64,000 nucleotides of DNA from Rhodoplanes sp. Z2-YC6860 (GCF_001579845.1 NZ_CP007440.1:2670001-2734000), one strand, 5' to 3'; numbered from the stretch's first letter, positions 27,156 through 36,244 are shown. Numbers and translations: made by a program. The notes: a model not told the origin generated them from the letters alone.

Positions 27156-28328
27156 ATGGTTTTCACCGCAATCGCAGCATTGGCTCTGGCCATCTGGTTG
27201 TATCTGGTCTGCGCCCGCGGCGGCTTCTGGCTGTGCCGGCAGCGCGACGACGTGCTGCCATGGTCGCCGCCAACAGGGGCGCCGCCAAGCTGGCCGAGCG
27301 TCACCGCGGTGATCCCGGCGCGCAACGAGGCCGAGGGCATCGCGGACAGCATCGGTTCGCTGGCGCGCCAGGACTATCCGGGACCGTTCTCGATCGTGCT
27401 GGTTGACGACGACAGCGAGGACGCGACCGCAGAACTCGCGCGAAGCGCCGCGGCGGGGCTCGGCTCCGACCGGAGCTTCACTCTGATATCGAGCCGAGGC
27501 TTGGCGTCGGGCTGGACCGGCAAGCTCTGGGCGGTGCGCCAGGGCGTGGAAGCAGCGAACAACGCGGCCCAACCGCCGGACTATTTGCTGCTGACGGACG
27601 CCGACATCGTGCACACACCCGACTCGGTTCGGGCGCTGGTCGCACGCGCCGAGCACGGAAACTACGTTCTCACCTCGTTGATGGCGCGGCTGCGCTGCGA
27701 GAGCGGATGGGAACGAAGCCACGTCCCGGCCTTCGTCTACTTCTTCCAGATGCTCTATCCGTTTGCCTCCGTGAACGATCCGAAGAACGCCACGGCTGGC
27801 GCGGCCGGCGGCTGCATGTTGGTACGCGCCGATGCGCTCAAGCGTGCCGGCGGCATCGAGAGCATCCGCGCGGCGCTCATCGATGACTGCTCGCTCGCCG
27901 AAAAGATGAAGGCTGTGGGGCCGATCTGGCTGGGCCTCACCAATCGGGTCGCGAGCATCCGGCGCTACGACGATTTCGAAGAAGTGCGGAAGATGATTTC
28001 GCGTTCGGCCTATGCACAATTGAAATACTCGCCGCTGTTGCTCGCCGGTGTCACCCTGGGCATGGCGCTGACATTCCTGGCAGGTCCGCTGCTGGCGCTG
28101 TTCGGCGATGGAACTGCTCGCCTTCTCGGGCTTTTGACCTGGATTCTCATGGCCGTATCGTTTCAGCCGATGTTGCGGTTCTACCGCATGTCCCCACTTT
28201 GGGGGCTGGGGCTGCCTGCGATTGCAGTGGTCTACATGCTATACACGCTGGATTCTGCCTACCGCTACGTGCGAGGGCAGGGCGGCAGTTGGAAGGGACG
28301 CGCTCAGGCGAACGTTTCGGGATCATGA
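27156..28328 (+). CDS. hpnB: Hopanoid biosynthesis glycosyltransferase HpnB
   Basis: A 390-residue family 2 glycosyltransferase with an N-terminal membrane helix and three or four C-terminal helices. The nucleotide-sugar fold is marked by TAVIPARNEAEGI, VLVDDDSEDAT and LLLTDADIVHTP. HpnB is a conserved member of hopanoid clusters; its exact acceptor is not settled. It is first in a tight operon, its TGA overlapping the hpnC ATG. A 250-base divergent gap upstream, shared with the hydroxylase operon, should hold the promoter. Confidence 0.88.
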   Translation: MVFTAIAALALAIWLYLVCARGGFWLCRQRDDVLPWSPPTGAPPSWPSVTAVIPARNEAEGIADSIGSLARQDYPGPFSIVLVDDDSEDATAELARSAAAGLGSDRSFTLISSRGLASGWTGKLWAVRQGVEAANNAAQPPDYLLLTDADIVHTPDSVRALVARAEHGNYVLTSLMARLRCESGWERSHVPAFVYFFQMLYPFASVNDPKNATAGAAGGCMLVRADALKRAGGIESIRAALIDDCSLAEKMKAVGPIWLGLTNRVASIRRYDDFEEVRKMISRSAYAQLKYSPLLLAGVTLGMALTFLAGPLLALFGDGTARLLGLLTWILMAVSFQPMLRFYRMSPLWGLGLPAIAVVYMLYTLDSAYRYVRGQGGSWKGRAQANVSGS

Positions 28329-29206
28329 GTTTGGACGCTGCACAGCATCGATCGGGCAAGGGCTCGGGGGACGAGAATTTCCCCGTGGCTTCGTGGGTGG
28401 TGGCGCCGCCGCACCGCCGGCCGATCCTGTCGTTCTACGAGTTCGTCCGCATCGCCGACGACATCTCGGACCATGCGGAAATGAAGCCCGCCGACAAGCT
28501 CGCGCACCTCGACAGCCTCGAAGGCAGTCTCCTCGGCCACAACACCGACAACGCGGCTGGCGTGACGCTGCGCTCCGCGCTTGCCGAGCGCAATCTTTCG
28601 CCCCAGCACGCGCAAGACCTGCTGCACGCGTTCCGCCAGGACGTCACCAAGCTCCGCTACAAGGATTGGGACGATCTGATCGACTATTGCCGGTATTCGG
28701 CGATGCCGGTTGGCCGCTACGTGCTCGACGTGCATGGCGAGAGTCGCGCCACCTGGGCCGCTTCAGATAACGTCTGCGCGGTGCTGCAGATTATCAACCA
28801 TTTGCAGGATTGCGTGAAGGACTACCGCAATCTAGACCGGGTCTATGTCCCGCTCGATGCGCTCAATGCCGCCGGCTCCAACGTCGAGGCGCTCGATGCG
28901 CCGCGCGCCACGCCGCAACTTCTCGTCTGCCTGCACGGCCTCGCCGGGCGCACCGGCGTTTTGCTGGAAGAGGGCAGCCATCTCCCCGGGCAGATCAAGG
29001 ATATTCGCCTCTCGCTCGAGATCGCTGCCATCGTCACGCTCGCGCGTCATTTCGTGGGACTGCTCCGCAGCCGCGATCCGCTGTCCGAGAATGTGCGTCT
29101 CGGCAAGTTCGGCGTCGCGGGCGTGGGCCTCATGGGCGCCGCCAAGGGGCTGGTCAATCGCATCGTCTCCGGCACCTCGGCGCAGGCGCCGGCCACCATC
29201 AATTGA
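28325..29206 (+). CDS. hpnC: Squalene synthase-like HpnC
   Basis: A 293-residue trans-isoprenyl diphosphate synthase-fold enzyme. In the three-enzyme bacterial squalene route HpnC releases the second diphosphate by converting presqualene diphosphate to hydroxysqualene. The first Asp-rich region is FVRIADDISD near residue 40, and the second is NHLQDCVKDYRN. The N-terminus has ENFPVASWVVAPPHRRP, a typical HpnC feature. ATG at 28325 overlaps the hpnB stop by ATGA. hpnD follows after 10 bases. Confidence 0.9.
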   Translation: MSLDAAQHRSGKGSGDENFPVASWVVAPPHRRPILSFYEFVRIADDISDHAEMKPADKLAHLDSLEGSLLGHNTDNAAGVTLRSALAERNLSPQHAQDLLHAFRQDVTKLRYKDWDDLIDYCRYSAMPVGRYVLDVHGESRATWAASDNVCAVLQIINHLQDCVKDYRNLDRVYVPLDALNAAGSNVEALDAPRATPQLLVCLHGLAGRTGVLLEEGSHLPGQIKDIRLSLEIAAIVTLARHFVGLLRSRDPLSENVRLGKFGVAGVGLMGAAKGLVNRIVSGTSAQAPATIN

Positions 29207-29216
29207 TCGCGAGCCG

Positions 29217-30065
29217 ATGAACGAAGCCAGTGCACCCATCGAGAACGGCGGCTCCGGCGCACCCAGCCGCGCCTCGGGCAGTTCGTTCTACACCGCTATG
29301 CGGATCCTGCCCCGCGCGCAGCGCGAGGCGATGTTCGAGATTTATTCGTTCTGCCGCCTCGTCGACGATGTGGCCGACTCCACCGCGCCGCATGCCGAGC
29401 GAAGGCCGCTGCTCACGCAGTGGCGCAACCGCATCGAGGGCATCTATGCGGGGCAGCCGGCATCGGACCTGCAGGGGCTCGCCAAGGCGGTGACCGATTT
29501 CGGCCTGCAGAAGGAAGACTTCCTCGCGGTGATCGACGGCATGGACATGGACGCCGCCGAAGACATCCGTGCGCCCGACTGGGCCAAGCTCGATCTCTAT
29601 TGCGACCGTGTCGCGAGTGCGGTGGGGCGGCTGTCCGTGCGGGTGTTCGGGATGCGCGAGAATGACGGGATTGCGCTCGCGCATCATCTCGGCCGCGCGC
29701 TTCAGCTGACCAATATCCTGCGTGATCTCGACGAGGACGCCGACATCGGCCGCCTCTATCTGCCGATGGAAGAACTGCAGAAGGCCGGCATCGCCTCGAC
29801 CGATCCCAAGACCGTGCTGGAAAGCCCGAGCCTGTGGCAGCCCTGCGAAGCGGTGGCGGCGCGGGCGATGGAGCACTTCAAAGAAGCGGACCGCATCATG
29901 GCGCGCAATCCGCGCAAGGTTGTGAAGGCGCCGAAGATCATGGAAGAGGTCTACCGTGTCATGCTCAACGGCATGACATCGCGCGGCTGGTCGCCGCCGC
30001 GCACGCGGATCAGCGTAAGTCCGCTGCGCCTGTCCTGGATCGCCGTGCAGTACGCGATCATCTGA
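29217..30065 (+). CDS. hpnD: Presqualene diphosphate synthase HpnD
   Basis: A 282-residue enzyme that condenses two farnesyl diphosphates to presqualene diphosphate. The substrate motifs are FCRLVDDVADS near residue 45 and LTNILRDLDEDADIGRLYLP near residue 160, both complete. It lies between hpnC and hpnE; its TGA shares one base with the hpnE ATG. ATG at 29217 gives the normal family N-terminus (SGSSFYTAMRILPRAQREAM). Confidence 0.93.
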   Translation: MNEASAPIENGGSGAPSRASGSSFYTAMRILPRAQREAMFEIYSFCRLVDDVADSTAPHAERRPLLTQWRNRIEGIYAGQPASDLQGLAKAVTDFGLQKEDFLAVIDGMDMDAAEDIRAPDWAKLDLYCDRVASAVGRLSVRVFGMRENDGIALAHHLGRALQLTNILRDLDEDADIGRLYLPMEELQKAGIASTDPKTVLESPSLWQPCEAVAARAMEHFKEADRIMARNPRKVVKAPKIMEEVYRVMLNGMTSRGWSPPRTRISVSPLRLSWIAVQYAII

Positions 30066-31327
30066 TGGCCCGCACAGTCCACATTGTCGGGGCAGGTCTT
30101 GCCGGACTTGCCGCAGCGGTGAAGTTGGCGCGGACCGACGCCAAGATCGTCGTGCATGAGGCCACCGCCCATCCGGGCGGGCGCTGCCGCTCGTATTTCG
30201 ATCGCGCCATCGGCATGACGATCGACAACGGCAACCACCTGGTGCTGTCGGGAAATCAGGCGGTGCGCGAATTCGCGCAAAGCATCGGCAGCGACGGCGC
30301 GTTGGTTGGACCCAAGAACGCGGATTTTATCTTCGCCGATTTCAAATCGGGCGAACGCTGGACGCTGCGCATCAGCGACGGGCTGCTGCCGTGGTGGATT
30401 TTCGACAAGAATCGCCGCGTGCCGGGCACAAGTCCGCTCGACTATCTGGGTGTCGCGAAGCTGCTGCGTGTGGCCGAGGACGCCACCGTTGGCGATGTGA
30501 TCAGCTGCTCCGGCCCCCTCTATGAGAGGCTGCTCGGTCCGGTGTTGCTTGCCGCCCTCAACATCGATCCGAAGGACGGCGCGGCGACGCTCGCCTCCGC
30601 CGTGATGCGCGAGACCCTGGCGCTGGGCGGCGCGGCCTGCCGGCCGCTGATCGCGCGCGACGGCCTGAGCCACGCTTTCATCGATCCGGCGCTTGCGCAC
30701 GTGAAGAGCAAAGGCGTCGAGGTGCGGCTGGAGCACGAATTGCGTGCGCTGCGCTTCGATGGCGGGCGTGTCTCGCAGCTCGATTTCGGCACCGACACCG
30801 TCGACCTTGCGCCCGGCGATGCCGTGATCCTCGCGGTGCCGACCCATGCGGCCGCGTCGCTGGTGCCCGGGCTGAGCGTGCCGCAGGGCTACCGCGCCAT
30901 CGCCAACGCGCATTTCAAGATCGATGTGCCGGCGGGCGTGCCGGCGATGCAAGGGCTGATCAACGCGACCACCGAATGGCTCTTCGCCTTCGACGGACGG
31001 CTGTCGGTGACGATCAGCGACGCCGATCGCCTGATGAACGTGCCGCGCGAGGAACTGGCCCAGACCATCTGGAGCGAGGTTGCCAAAGTCACCGGACTTG
31101 AGACCGCGGGAATCGCCGCGCCATTGCCACCGTGGCAGATCGTCCGCGAACGGCGCGCGACCTTTGCCGCCACCCCCGCCGAGAACGCCAAGCGTCCCGG
31201 CCCCCGCACGGAGTGGAAAAACCTGTTCATGGCCGGAGACTGGACCGCCACCGGACTGCCTGCGACGCTCGAAGGCGCAACGCGCTCGGGCAACCGCGCG
31301 GCCGCGTTGGTGCTGGAGGTCGCATGA
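30065..31327 (+). CDS. hpnE: Hydroxysqualene dehydroxylase HpnE
   Basis: A 420-residue FAD-dependent enzyme that reduces hydroxysqualene to squalene. The N-terminal dinucleotide fold is VHIVGAGLAGLAAAVKLA, followed by ATAHPGGRCRSYFD, both hallmarks of squalene-associated amine-oxidase-like flavoproteins. The C-terminal flavin contact is NLFMAGDWTATGLPATLEGA. ATG shares its A with the hpnD stop (TGATG), and the shc ATG overlaps its stop, so translation is coupled on both sides. Confidence 0.93.
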   Translation: MARTVHIVGAGLAGLAAAVKLARTDAKIVVHEATAHPGGRCRSYFDRAIGMTIDNGNHLVLSGNQAVREFAQSIGSDGALVGPKNADFIFADFKSGERWTLRISDGLLPWWIFDKNRRVPGTSPLDYLGVAKLLRVAEDATVGDVISCSGPLYERLLGPVLLAALNIDPKDGAATLASAVMRETLALGGAACRPLIARDGLSHAFIDPALAHVKSKGVEVRLEHELRALRFDGGRVSQLDFGTDTVDLAPGDAVILAVPTHAAASLVPGLSVPQGYRAIANAHFKIDVPAGVPAMQGLINATTEWLFAFDGRLSVTISDADRLMNVPREELAQTIWSEVAKVTGLETAGIAAPLPPWQIVRERRATFAATPAENAKRPGPRTEWKNLFMAGDWTATGLPATLEGATRSGNRAAALVLEVA

Positions 31328-33267
31328 CCACGGTGGAACGCGCAGCGCTCGAGAAGCACATCGCGTCTTCGACCAGGGCGCTGCTCGATGCCCAGAAGCC
31401 GGACGGCCACTGGTGCTTCGAGCTCGAGGCCGACGCCACGATTCCAGCCGAGTACGTGCTGCTTCGCCATTACCTGGCGGAGCCGGTCGCGGCCGAGCTC
31501 GAGCGCAAGATCGCGATCTATCTGCGCCGCATCCAGGGCGAGCATGGCGGCTGGCCGCTGTTCCATGAGGGCGCTTTCGACATGAGCGCCAGCGTGAAAG
31601 CCTATTTCGCGCTGAAGATGATCGGCGACGACATCAATGCGCCGCACATGGTACGTGCCCGTGAGGCGATGCTGTCGCGCGGCGGCGCTGCGAAAGCGAA
31701 CGTCTTCACCAAGTTGCTCTTGGCGCTGTACGGCTTCATCCCGTGGACTGCGGTGCCGGTGATGCCGGTCGAGATCATGCTGCTGCCGAAGTGGTTTCCG
31801 TTCCACCTCGACAAGATCTCCTATTGGAGCCGCACCGTCATCGTGCCGCTTCTGGTGCTCATGGCGCTGAAGCCCAAGGCTCGCAATCCGAAGAACGTGC
31901 GCATCGACGAACTGTTCATCGAGCCGCCGGCAACGCTCGGCCCTGCGCCGAAAGCGCCGCAACAGAAAGCCACGTGGTTCTGGTTCTTCCACGTTGTCGA
32001 CAACGTGCTGCGCGTCACTGAGCCGCTCTTCCCGAAGGGCTCGCGCAAGCGCGCGATCGACCGGGCGGTGGCTTGGGTCACAGAGCGGCTGAACGGCGAG
32101 GATGGGCTTGGCGCGATCTATCCGGCCATGGCCAACAGCGTGATGATGTTCGACGCGCTGGGCTTTCCGGAGGACGATCCACTGCGCGCCATCGCGCGGC
32201 GTTCGGTCGAGAAGCTCCTGGTGGTGCACGACCACGAGGCCTACTGCCAGCCTTGCGTGTCGCCGATCTGGGACACCGGGCTTGCCGCGCATGCGCTCCT
32301 TGAGACCGGCGATGCGGAGGCGCAGTCGCGCGTCACGCAGGCGCTGAAATGGCTCGAACCCATGCAGGTGCTGGACGTGAAGGGCGATTGGACTGTGCGC
32401 CGGCCGGACGTGCGGCCCGGAGGCTGGGCGTTCCAGTATGCCAACCCGCATTACCCCGACGTCGACGATACCGCGGTGGTCGCGATGGCGATGGAGCGTG
32501 CGCAGCAGCTCGACGCCAAGGTCGATCATCGTGCCGCGCTCGCGCGTGCCGAGGAGTGGATCGTCGGTCTGCAGAGCGAGAACGGCGCCTGGGGCGCCTT
32601 CGATGCGGACAACGAATTCTACTATCTCAACAACATCCCGTTCGCGGATCACGGCGCGTTGCTCGATCCGCCGACCGAGGACGTGACCGCGCGCTGCATC
32701 TCGATGCTCGCGCAGTTCGGCAAGACGCTGAAGAACTCGCCCGCCGTGCAGGCCGGCGTCGATTACCTGAAGCGCATGCAGATGGCCGAGGGCAGCTGGT
32801 ACGGCCGCTGGGGCATGAATTATATCTACGGCACCTGGTCGGTGCTGTGCGCGCTCAACGCTGCGGGCGTGGATCATTCGGCGCCGGAGATGCGCAGGGC
32901 CGCGGCCTGGCTGATCAAAATTCAAAATCCCGACGGCGGCTGGGGCGAGGACGGCTCAAGCTACAAGCTCGACTACAAGGAATATGAGCCGGCGCCGAGC
33001 ACGGCGTCGCAGACCGCCTGGGCTCTGCTCGGCCTGATGGCGTCAGGCGACACCAACGAGCCCGCGGTCGCGCGCGGTATCGAATACCTGATGAGGACGC
33101 AAGCCGTCGACGGCTTCTGGAACGAGCAGCGCTACACGGCGACCGGTTTCCCGCGGGTGTTCTACCTGCGCTATCACGGCTACCGTCGCTACTTTCCGCT
33201 CTGGGCCATGGCGCGCTACCGCAACCTCACGGCGCGCAACGACCGCACCGTGCAGTTCGGGATGTGA
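31324..33267 (+). CDS. shc: Squalene-hopene cyclase
   Basis: A 647-residue class II triterpene cyclase that turns squalene into hopene and hopanol. The catalytic acid motif is DVDDTA at 379-384. Several QW repeats are present (for example QKPDGHWCFELE, GEHGGWPLF, NGAWGAFDADN, PDGGWGEDGSSY and DGFWNEQRYTATGFPRVFYL). It is the last gene of the hpnBCDE-shc run and overlaps hpnE by ATGA. Downstream hopanoid genes such as hpnG/hpnH, often found next, are not here; a hairpin repeat and an IS630 copy follow instead. Confidence 0.96.
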   Translation: MTTVERAALEKHIASSTRALLDAQKPDGHWCFELEADATIPAEYVLLRHYLAEPVAAELERKIAIYLRRIQGEHGGWPLFHEGAFDMSASVKAYFALKMIGDDINAPHMVRAREAMLSRGGAAKANVFTKLLLALYGFIPWTAVPVMPVEIMLLPKWFPFHLDKISYWSRTVIVPLLVLMALKPKARNPKNVRIDELFIEPPATLGPAPKAPQQKATWFWFFHVVDNVLRVTEPLFPKGSRKRAIDRAVAWVTERLNGEDGLGAIYPAMANSVMMFDALGFPEDDPLRAIARRSVEKLLVVHDHEAYCQPCVSPIWDTGLAAHALLETGDAEAQSRVTQALKWLEPMQVLDVKGDWTVRRPDVRPGGWAFQYANPHYPDVDDTAVVAMAMERAQQLDAKVDHRAALARAEEWIVGLQSENGAWGAFDADNEFYYLNNIPFADHGALLDPPTEDVTARCISMLAQFGKTLKNSPAVQAGVDYLKRMQMAEGSWYGRWGMNYIYGTWSVLCALNAAGVDHSAPEMRRAAAWLIKIQNPDGGWGEDGSSYKLDYKEYEPAPSTASQTAWALLGLMASGDTNEPAVARGIEYLMRTQAVDGFWNEQRYTATGFPRVFYLRYHGYRRYFPLWAMARYRNLTARNDRTVQFGM

Positions 33268-33295
33268 GATCGCTCCTTGCGAGAGTGGCGGTGTT

Positions 33296-33430
33296 CACCC
33301 TCCCCTGGAGGGGGAGGGTCGACCGCCGTAGCGGAGCGTAGGCGGGCGGGGTGGGGTGAACTTTTTTTGCGAAGAGGATCACCCCACCCCGCTCGCTTCG
33401 CTCGCGACCCTCCCCCTCCAGGGGAGGGTG
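33296..33430. repeat. Long palindromic repeat downstream of shc
   Basis: A 135-base inverted repeat. Perfect 26-base arms lie at 33296-33321 and 33405-33430 (CACCCTCCCCTGGAGG... and its complement). A second nested pair, GCGGGGTGGGGTGA and TCACCCCACCCCGC, brackets a T-rich centre. The RNA could fold into one long rod and may end or stabilise the hopanoid transcript. Elements with this CCCTCCCCTGGAGGGGGAGGG arm are familiar in Bradyrhizobium-type intergenic DNA. Confidence 0.8.
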
Positions 33431-33561
33431 GGCACCCCCGATGTTGCAGAAGCTTGGTGCAGCTGCTCTAGAGCGGTTCACTTCTTTTCTGAATCGCTGG
33501 GGATTCCGCTGGGCTTCGAATTGTGATTCAAGCTGCTGGCTGGGTTGGAGGCCAGCAGCTC

Positions 33562-33921
33562 ATGACCCGACCTCTGTCCAATGATCTGCGTGAGCGTGTC
33601 GTTGCGGCGGTGCGGAACGGTGAGAGCTGCCGGACGGTGGCTTCGCGGTTCGGCGTGGCGGTGTCGTCGGTGGTGAAGTGGTCTCAGCGCTATCGGACGA
33701 CTGGCTCAGTGTCGCCGAGCAAGATGGGTGGATATCGCAAGCCGGTGCTCGATCCGCATCGGGCCTTCATCCTGGAGCGCATCAGACAGACCCCGCATCT
33801 GACCCTGCATGGGCTGAAGGACGAACTTGCCGCGCGTGGGGTAAAGGTCTCGCACAATGCCGTGTGGCTGTTCCTGCGGCGCGAAGACCTGCGGTTCAAA
33901 AAAAACACTGTTCGCGCTTGA
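33562..33921 (+). CDS. IS630 transposase, N-terminal frame (orfA), copy 1
   Basis: The upstream frame encodes 119 residues with a helix-turn-helix DNA-binding region (LRERVVAAVRNGESCRTVAS, VSSVVKWSQRYRTTG). A run of eight A residues at 33898-33905 precedes its stop. Skipping one base there, by a +1 ribosomal frameshift or one-base transcript slippage, joins it to the downstream frame and gives a 315-residue transposase of normal length for the family. ATG at 33562 is preceded by GGAGG at a longer than usual spacing. Confidence 0.88.
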   Translation: MTRPLSNDLRERVVAAVRNGESCRTVASRFGVAVSSVVKWSQRYRTTGSVSPSKMGGYRKPVLDPHRAFILERIRQTPHLTLHGLKDELAARGVKVSHNAVWLFLRREDLRFKKNTVRA

Positions 33922-34510
33922 ACAGGCCCGGGCCGACATCGCCCGCAGACGAAAGCGCTGGCGATCCTGGCAGGCCGGTCTCGATCCACGGCGTTTGGTC
34001 TTCATCGACGAAACCTGGATCAAGACCAGCATGGCCCCACTGCGCGGATGGGGACGCAAGGGCGATCGCCTGCGAGCTTACGCGCCGCATGGTCATTGGC
34101 GGACGCTGACCTTCCTCGGCGCGCTCCGCCACGACGGCCTCACAGCCCCTTGCGTGTTCGATGGCCCGATCAACGGCGAGTGCTTCCGAGCCTATGTCCA
34201 GCAGCAACTCGTTCCCGCACTGAAGGCCGGCGATATTGTCGTCATGGACAACCTCGGAAGCCACAAGGCTGCCGTGCTGCGACAGATCATAAGAGCAGCC
34301 GGAGCCAGGCTCTGGTACCTGCCGCCCTACTCGCCGGACCTCAATCCGATCGAGCAGGCCTTCGCCAAGATCAAACATTGGATGCGCATGGCTCAAAGGC
34401 GCACCATCGACGATGTCTGGCGCCAAATCGGCAGCCTCGTCACAACCATAGGCCCCCGCGAATGCAGCAACTACTTCGCAAACGCCGGATACGCTTCCGT
34501 CAAATTGTGA
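33857..34510 (+). CDS. IS630 transposase, catalytic frame (orfB), copy 1
   Basis: The downstream frame carries the DDE catalytic domain: VFIDETW, VVMDNLGSHKA and SPDLNPIEQAFAKIK. The last Asp and the Glu are separated by 34 residues, the DD34E spacing of IS630. The true product begins in orfA; the first residues before the A-run in this frame are not expected to be translated. The fusion point is at 33898-33905. Both copies share the same arrangement, so it is a designed frameshift and not decay. Confidence 0.9.
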   Translation: MPCGCSCGAKTCGSKKTLFALEQARADIARRRKRWRSWQAGLDPRRLVFIDETWIKTSMAPLRGWGRKGDRLRAYAPHGHWRTLTFLGALRHDGLTAPCVFDGPINGECFRAYVQQQLVPALKAGDIVVMDNLGSHKAAVLRQIIRAAGARLWYLPPYSPDLNPIEQAFAKIKHWMRMAQRRTIDDVWRQIGSLVTTIGPRECSNYFANAGYASVKL

Positions 34511-34516
34511 ACCGCT

Positions 34517-36244
34517 CTAGCGCAGCGCGGCGTTGAATTTCGACTTCTGCTGCTCGTTGAGCTGATTGTAGAAGTCGTTCAGCGCGAGACTGACCGACGA
34601 GGCCGCGAAGATCACGGCGGTCAGCCGGTCGGCTGCGGCATCGATCCGCTCGACCGGCGTCGACGCCACAGGCTTCAGGCACGACGCCATCAGGAACTGG
34701 CCCATCTCGCCCGCCTTCTTCTGGAAGGCCTCGAGGCTCGCGCGCTGCGTTTTGTCGAGGTTGAGCTGCTCCTCGGCGGCGCGCGCCTGCCGGCCTGTCG
34801 CGGGCGGCGCTCCGCACAGCTGCGCGATCTGCGCGGGTCTCATCGAGCGCGGGTCGGCCTGTGCCGATGCAGGCGCCGCGAATTTCTGGCGCTGCTCGTC
34901 GGTGAGCGAGTCGTAGAACTTGGCGAGCGGCCCGCGCAATCCTTGCAACGCGTCATGAACCGCCCACAGCGTGCCCTGCATGGCGCGCAGTCGTTCGATG
35001 GGCGCGATCGAGGCTTCGTCGCGACACGACGACTTGATGTTGGCCGCCGCCTCGCTGAACGCGGTCTTGAGCTGCTTCAGCGCATCGCGTTGCTTGTCGT
35101 TGAGCTGCAGGGACTGCTCGATCTGCGATGCCGGCCATTGCTCGGTGGCCGGATCGATGTTGCAGACCACGCCTGCATTCGCGTCGTCCTTGGATTCGCT
35201 GCGCATCGCGAGGCTGCCGCGCACGCGATTGATGAGATCACGTGACGACACCATGGCGACGCTCATGACGTCGCCGATGCCGTGGCCGCGCAGCCGCTCG
35301 CCATACTCACCCGGCCAGAGCGTGAAGCCGATCGAATCCTCGAACGCGGTCGGCCAGGCGAGCGGACCTGCGAGGCCGAGCCGGTTCTGAGGACGCTGAG
35401 GCTGTCCAGCGCTGTTCGCTGTCGCGGTGGTGGGCGTATCGGCGTTCTGCTCGGCTGATCGCGTGAGCGCGGCATTGCGCTGCTGATTTGCGGCGCGTGC
35501 GGCGACCGGGGGCGGCGGCGTTTGCGGAGCTGCCGCAACCGTCGGTGCGGCCGTGGCCGGCGCTTCCGGAACGGTGGCGGCCGTTGCCGCTGCCGGCGGC
35601 GCCGCCGGCTGTGCCGCAGCCACCGGCACGGCCGTGGCTTGTGGCGCCGGCTGCGCGGGTTTGCTCACCGCGGCAAAGGAATCCTTCGCGGCTGCATCCT
35701 TGGCAGCCGTATCCTGGCCGCTCGGCGCAGGCTTGGCGGCGTCGGTTGGCGAAGGCGTGGAGTCCTTCGGCGGTGGGGCAACGTTCGCGGCTGCAGATTT
35801 CTCGGGAGCCGGGACCGGCAAAGGCACCGGAGAGTCGGCCTCAGGCTGCGGTGGTGACGCCTGCGCTGTTGCCGGTGCGGCCTTCTCGGCCTGGGTCTCA
35901 GTGGCAGGAGATTTCTGGTCGGCTGGTTTGGCCTCGGCCGCGGAGCTTCCAGCCACGGCGGCAGCCGTGCCAGCCGCCGCGGCACCCGCCACGGCCGCAC
36001 CGGCCACTGCCGGCGGTTGTGTCTGGACCACAGCGGGGGCCCGCCCCCGGTTGCGTGCAGCCCGGCGCGAATAATAATGGCGGCGGCTCATCCGGGGACC
36101 CCGGAAAATTCCATCGAGCGGACGCGTAATCGCGCGAATGACGCCAAACGGGCTGGGCAATTGGGCAGCCGCCGGCTCAGGCATGGCGGTCAGCGCGGTT
36201 CCTGCCGCCAGCAAGCCCAAAACCGCCATCAATCCGCGACGCAT
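34517..36244 (-). CDS. LTXXQ-motif (Spy/CpxP-like) periplasmic protein with Ala/Pro-rich region
   Basis: A 575-residue exported protein. A signal peptide (about residues 1-28, ending EPAAAQ) is followed by a long low-complexity Ala/Pro/Thr region up to about residue 285, probably a wall-spanning linker. The C-terminal half has four LTXXQ-like motifs: LNDKQRDAL, LTDEQRQKF, LDKTQRASL and LNEQQKSKF. LTXXQ proteins such as Spy and CpxP are periplasmic chaperones or stress sensors. ATG has GGAGG six bases upstream. Its TAG stop uses the last base of the IS630 copy plus the TA target site. Confidence 0.78.
   Translation of the reverse strand: MRRGLMAVLGLLAAGTALTAMPEPAAAQLPSPFGVIRAITRPLDGIFRGPRMSRRHYYSRRAARNRGRAPAVVQTQPPAVAGAAVAGAAAAGTAAAVAGSSAAEAKPADQKSPATETQAEKAAPATAQASPPQPEADSPVPLPVPAPEKSAAANVAPPPKDSTPSPTDAAKPAPSGQDTAAKDAAAKDSFAAVSKPAQPAPQATAVPVAAAQPAAPPAAATAATVPEAPATAAPTVAAAPQTPPPPVAARAANQQRNAALTRSAEQNADTPTTATANSAGQPQRPQNRLGLAGPLAWPTAFEDSIGFTLWPGEYGERLRGHGIGDVMSVAMVSSRDLINRVRGSLAMRSESKDDANAGVVCNIDPATEQWPASQIEQSLQLNDKQRDALKQLKTAFSEAAANIKSSCRDEASIAPIERLRAMQGTLWAVHDALQGLRGPLAKFYDSLTDEQRQKFAAPASAQADPRSMRPAQIAQLCGAPPATGRQARAAEEQLNLDKTQRASLEAFQKKAGEMGQFLMASCLKPVASTPVERIDAAADRLTAVIFAASSVSLALNDFYNQLNEQQKSKFNAALR

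Larger units (their letters stand above)
33471..34517 (+). mobile_element. IS630-family insertion sequence, copy 1 (1047 bp)
   Basis: The element is bounded by perfect 11-bp terminal inverted repeats GAGCGGTTCAC / GTGAACCGCTC and flanked by TA on each side (33469-33470 and 34518-34519), the target duplication expected for IS630. It carries a two-frame transposase. Copy 2 at 41299-42345 is in the same orientation and differs at one base (A34039 versus G41867, silent in the transposase), so one copy is a recent offspring. The right end sits in the stop codon of the LTXXQ gene and rebuilds it. Confidence 0.95.

Noticed and set aside
30889-32925. A 678-codon minus-strand frame
   Set aside because: Antisense to hpnE and shc, with no motif and unnatural composition.
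33562-34510. Reading the split transposase as a pseudogene
   Set aside because: Both copies share the same frame change at an A8 run and have intact catalytic residues, so a programmed shift is more likely.
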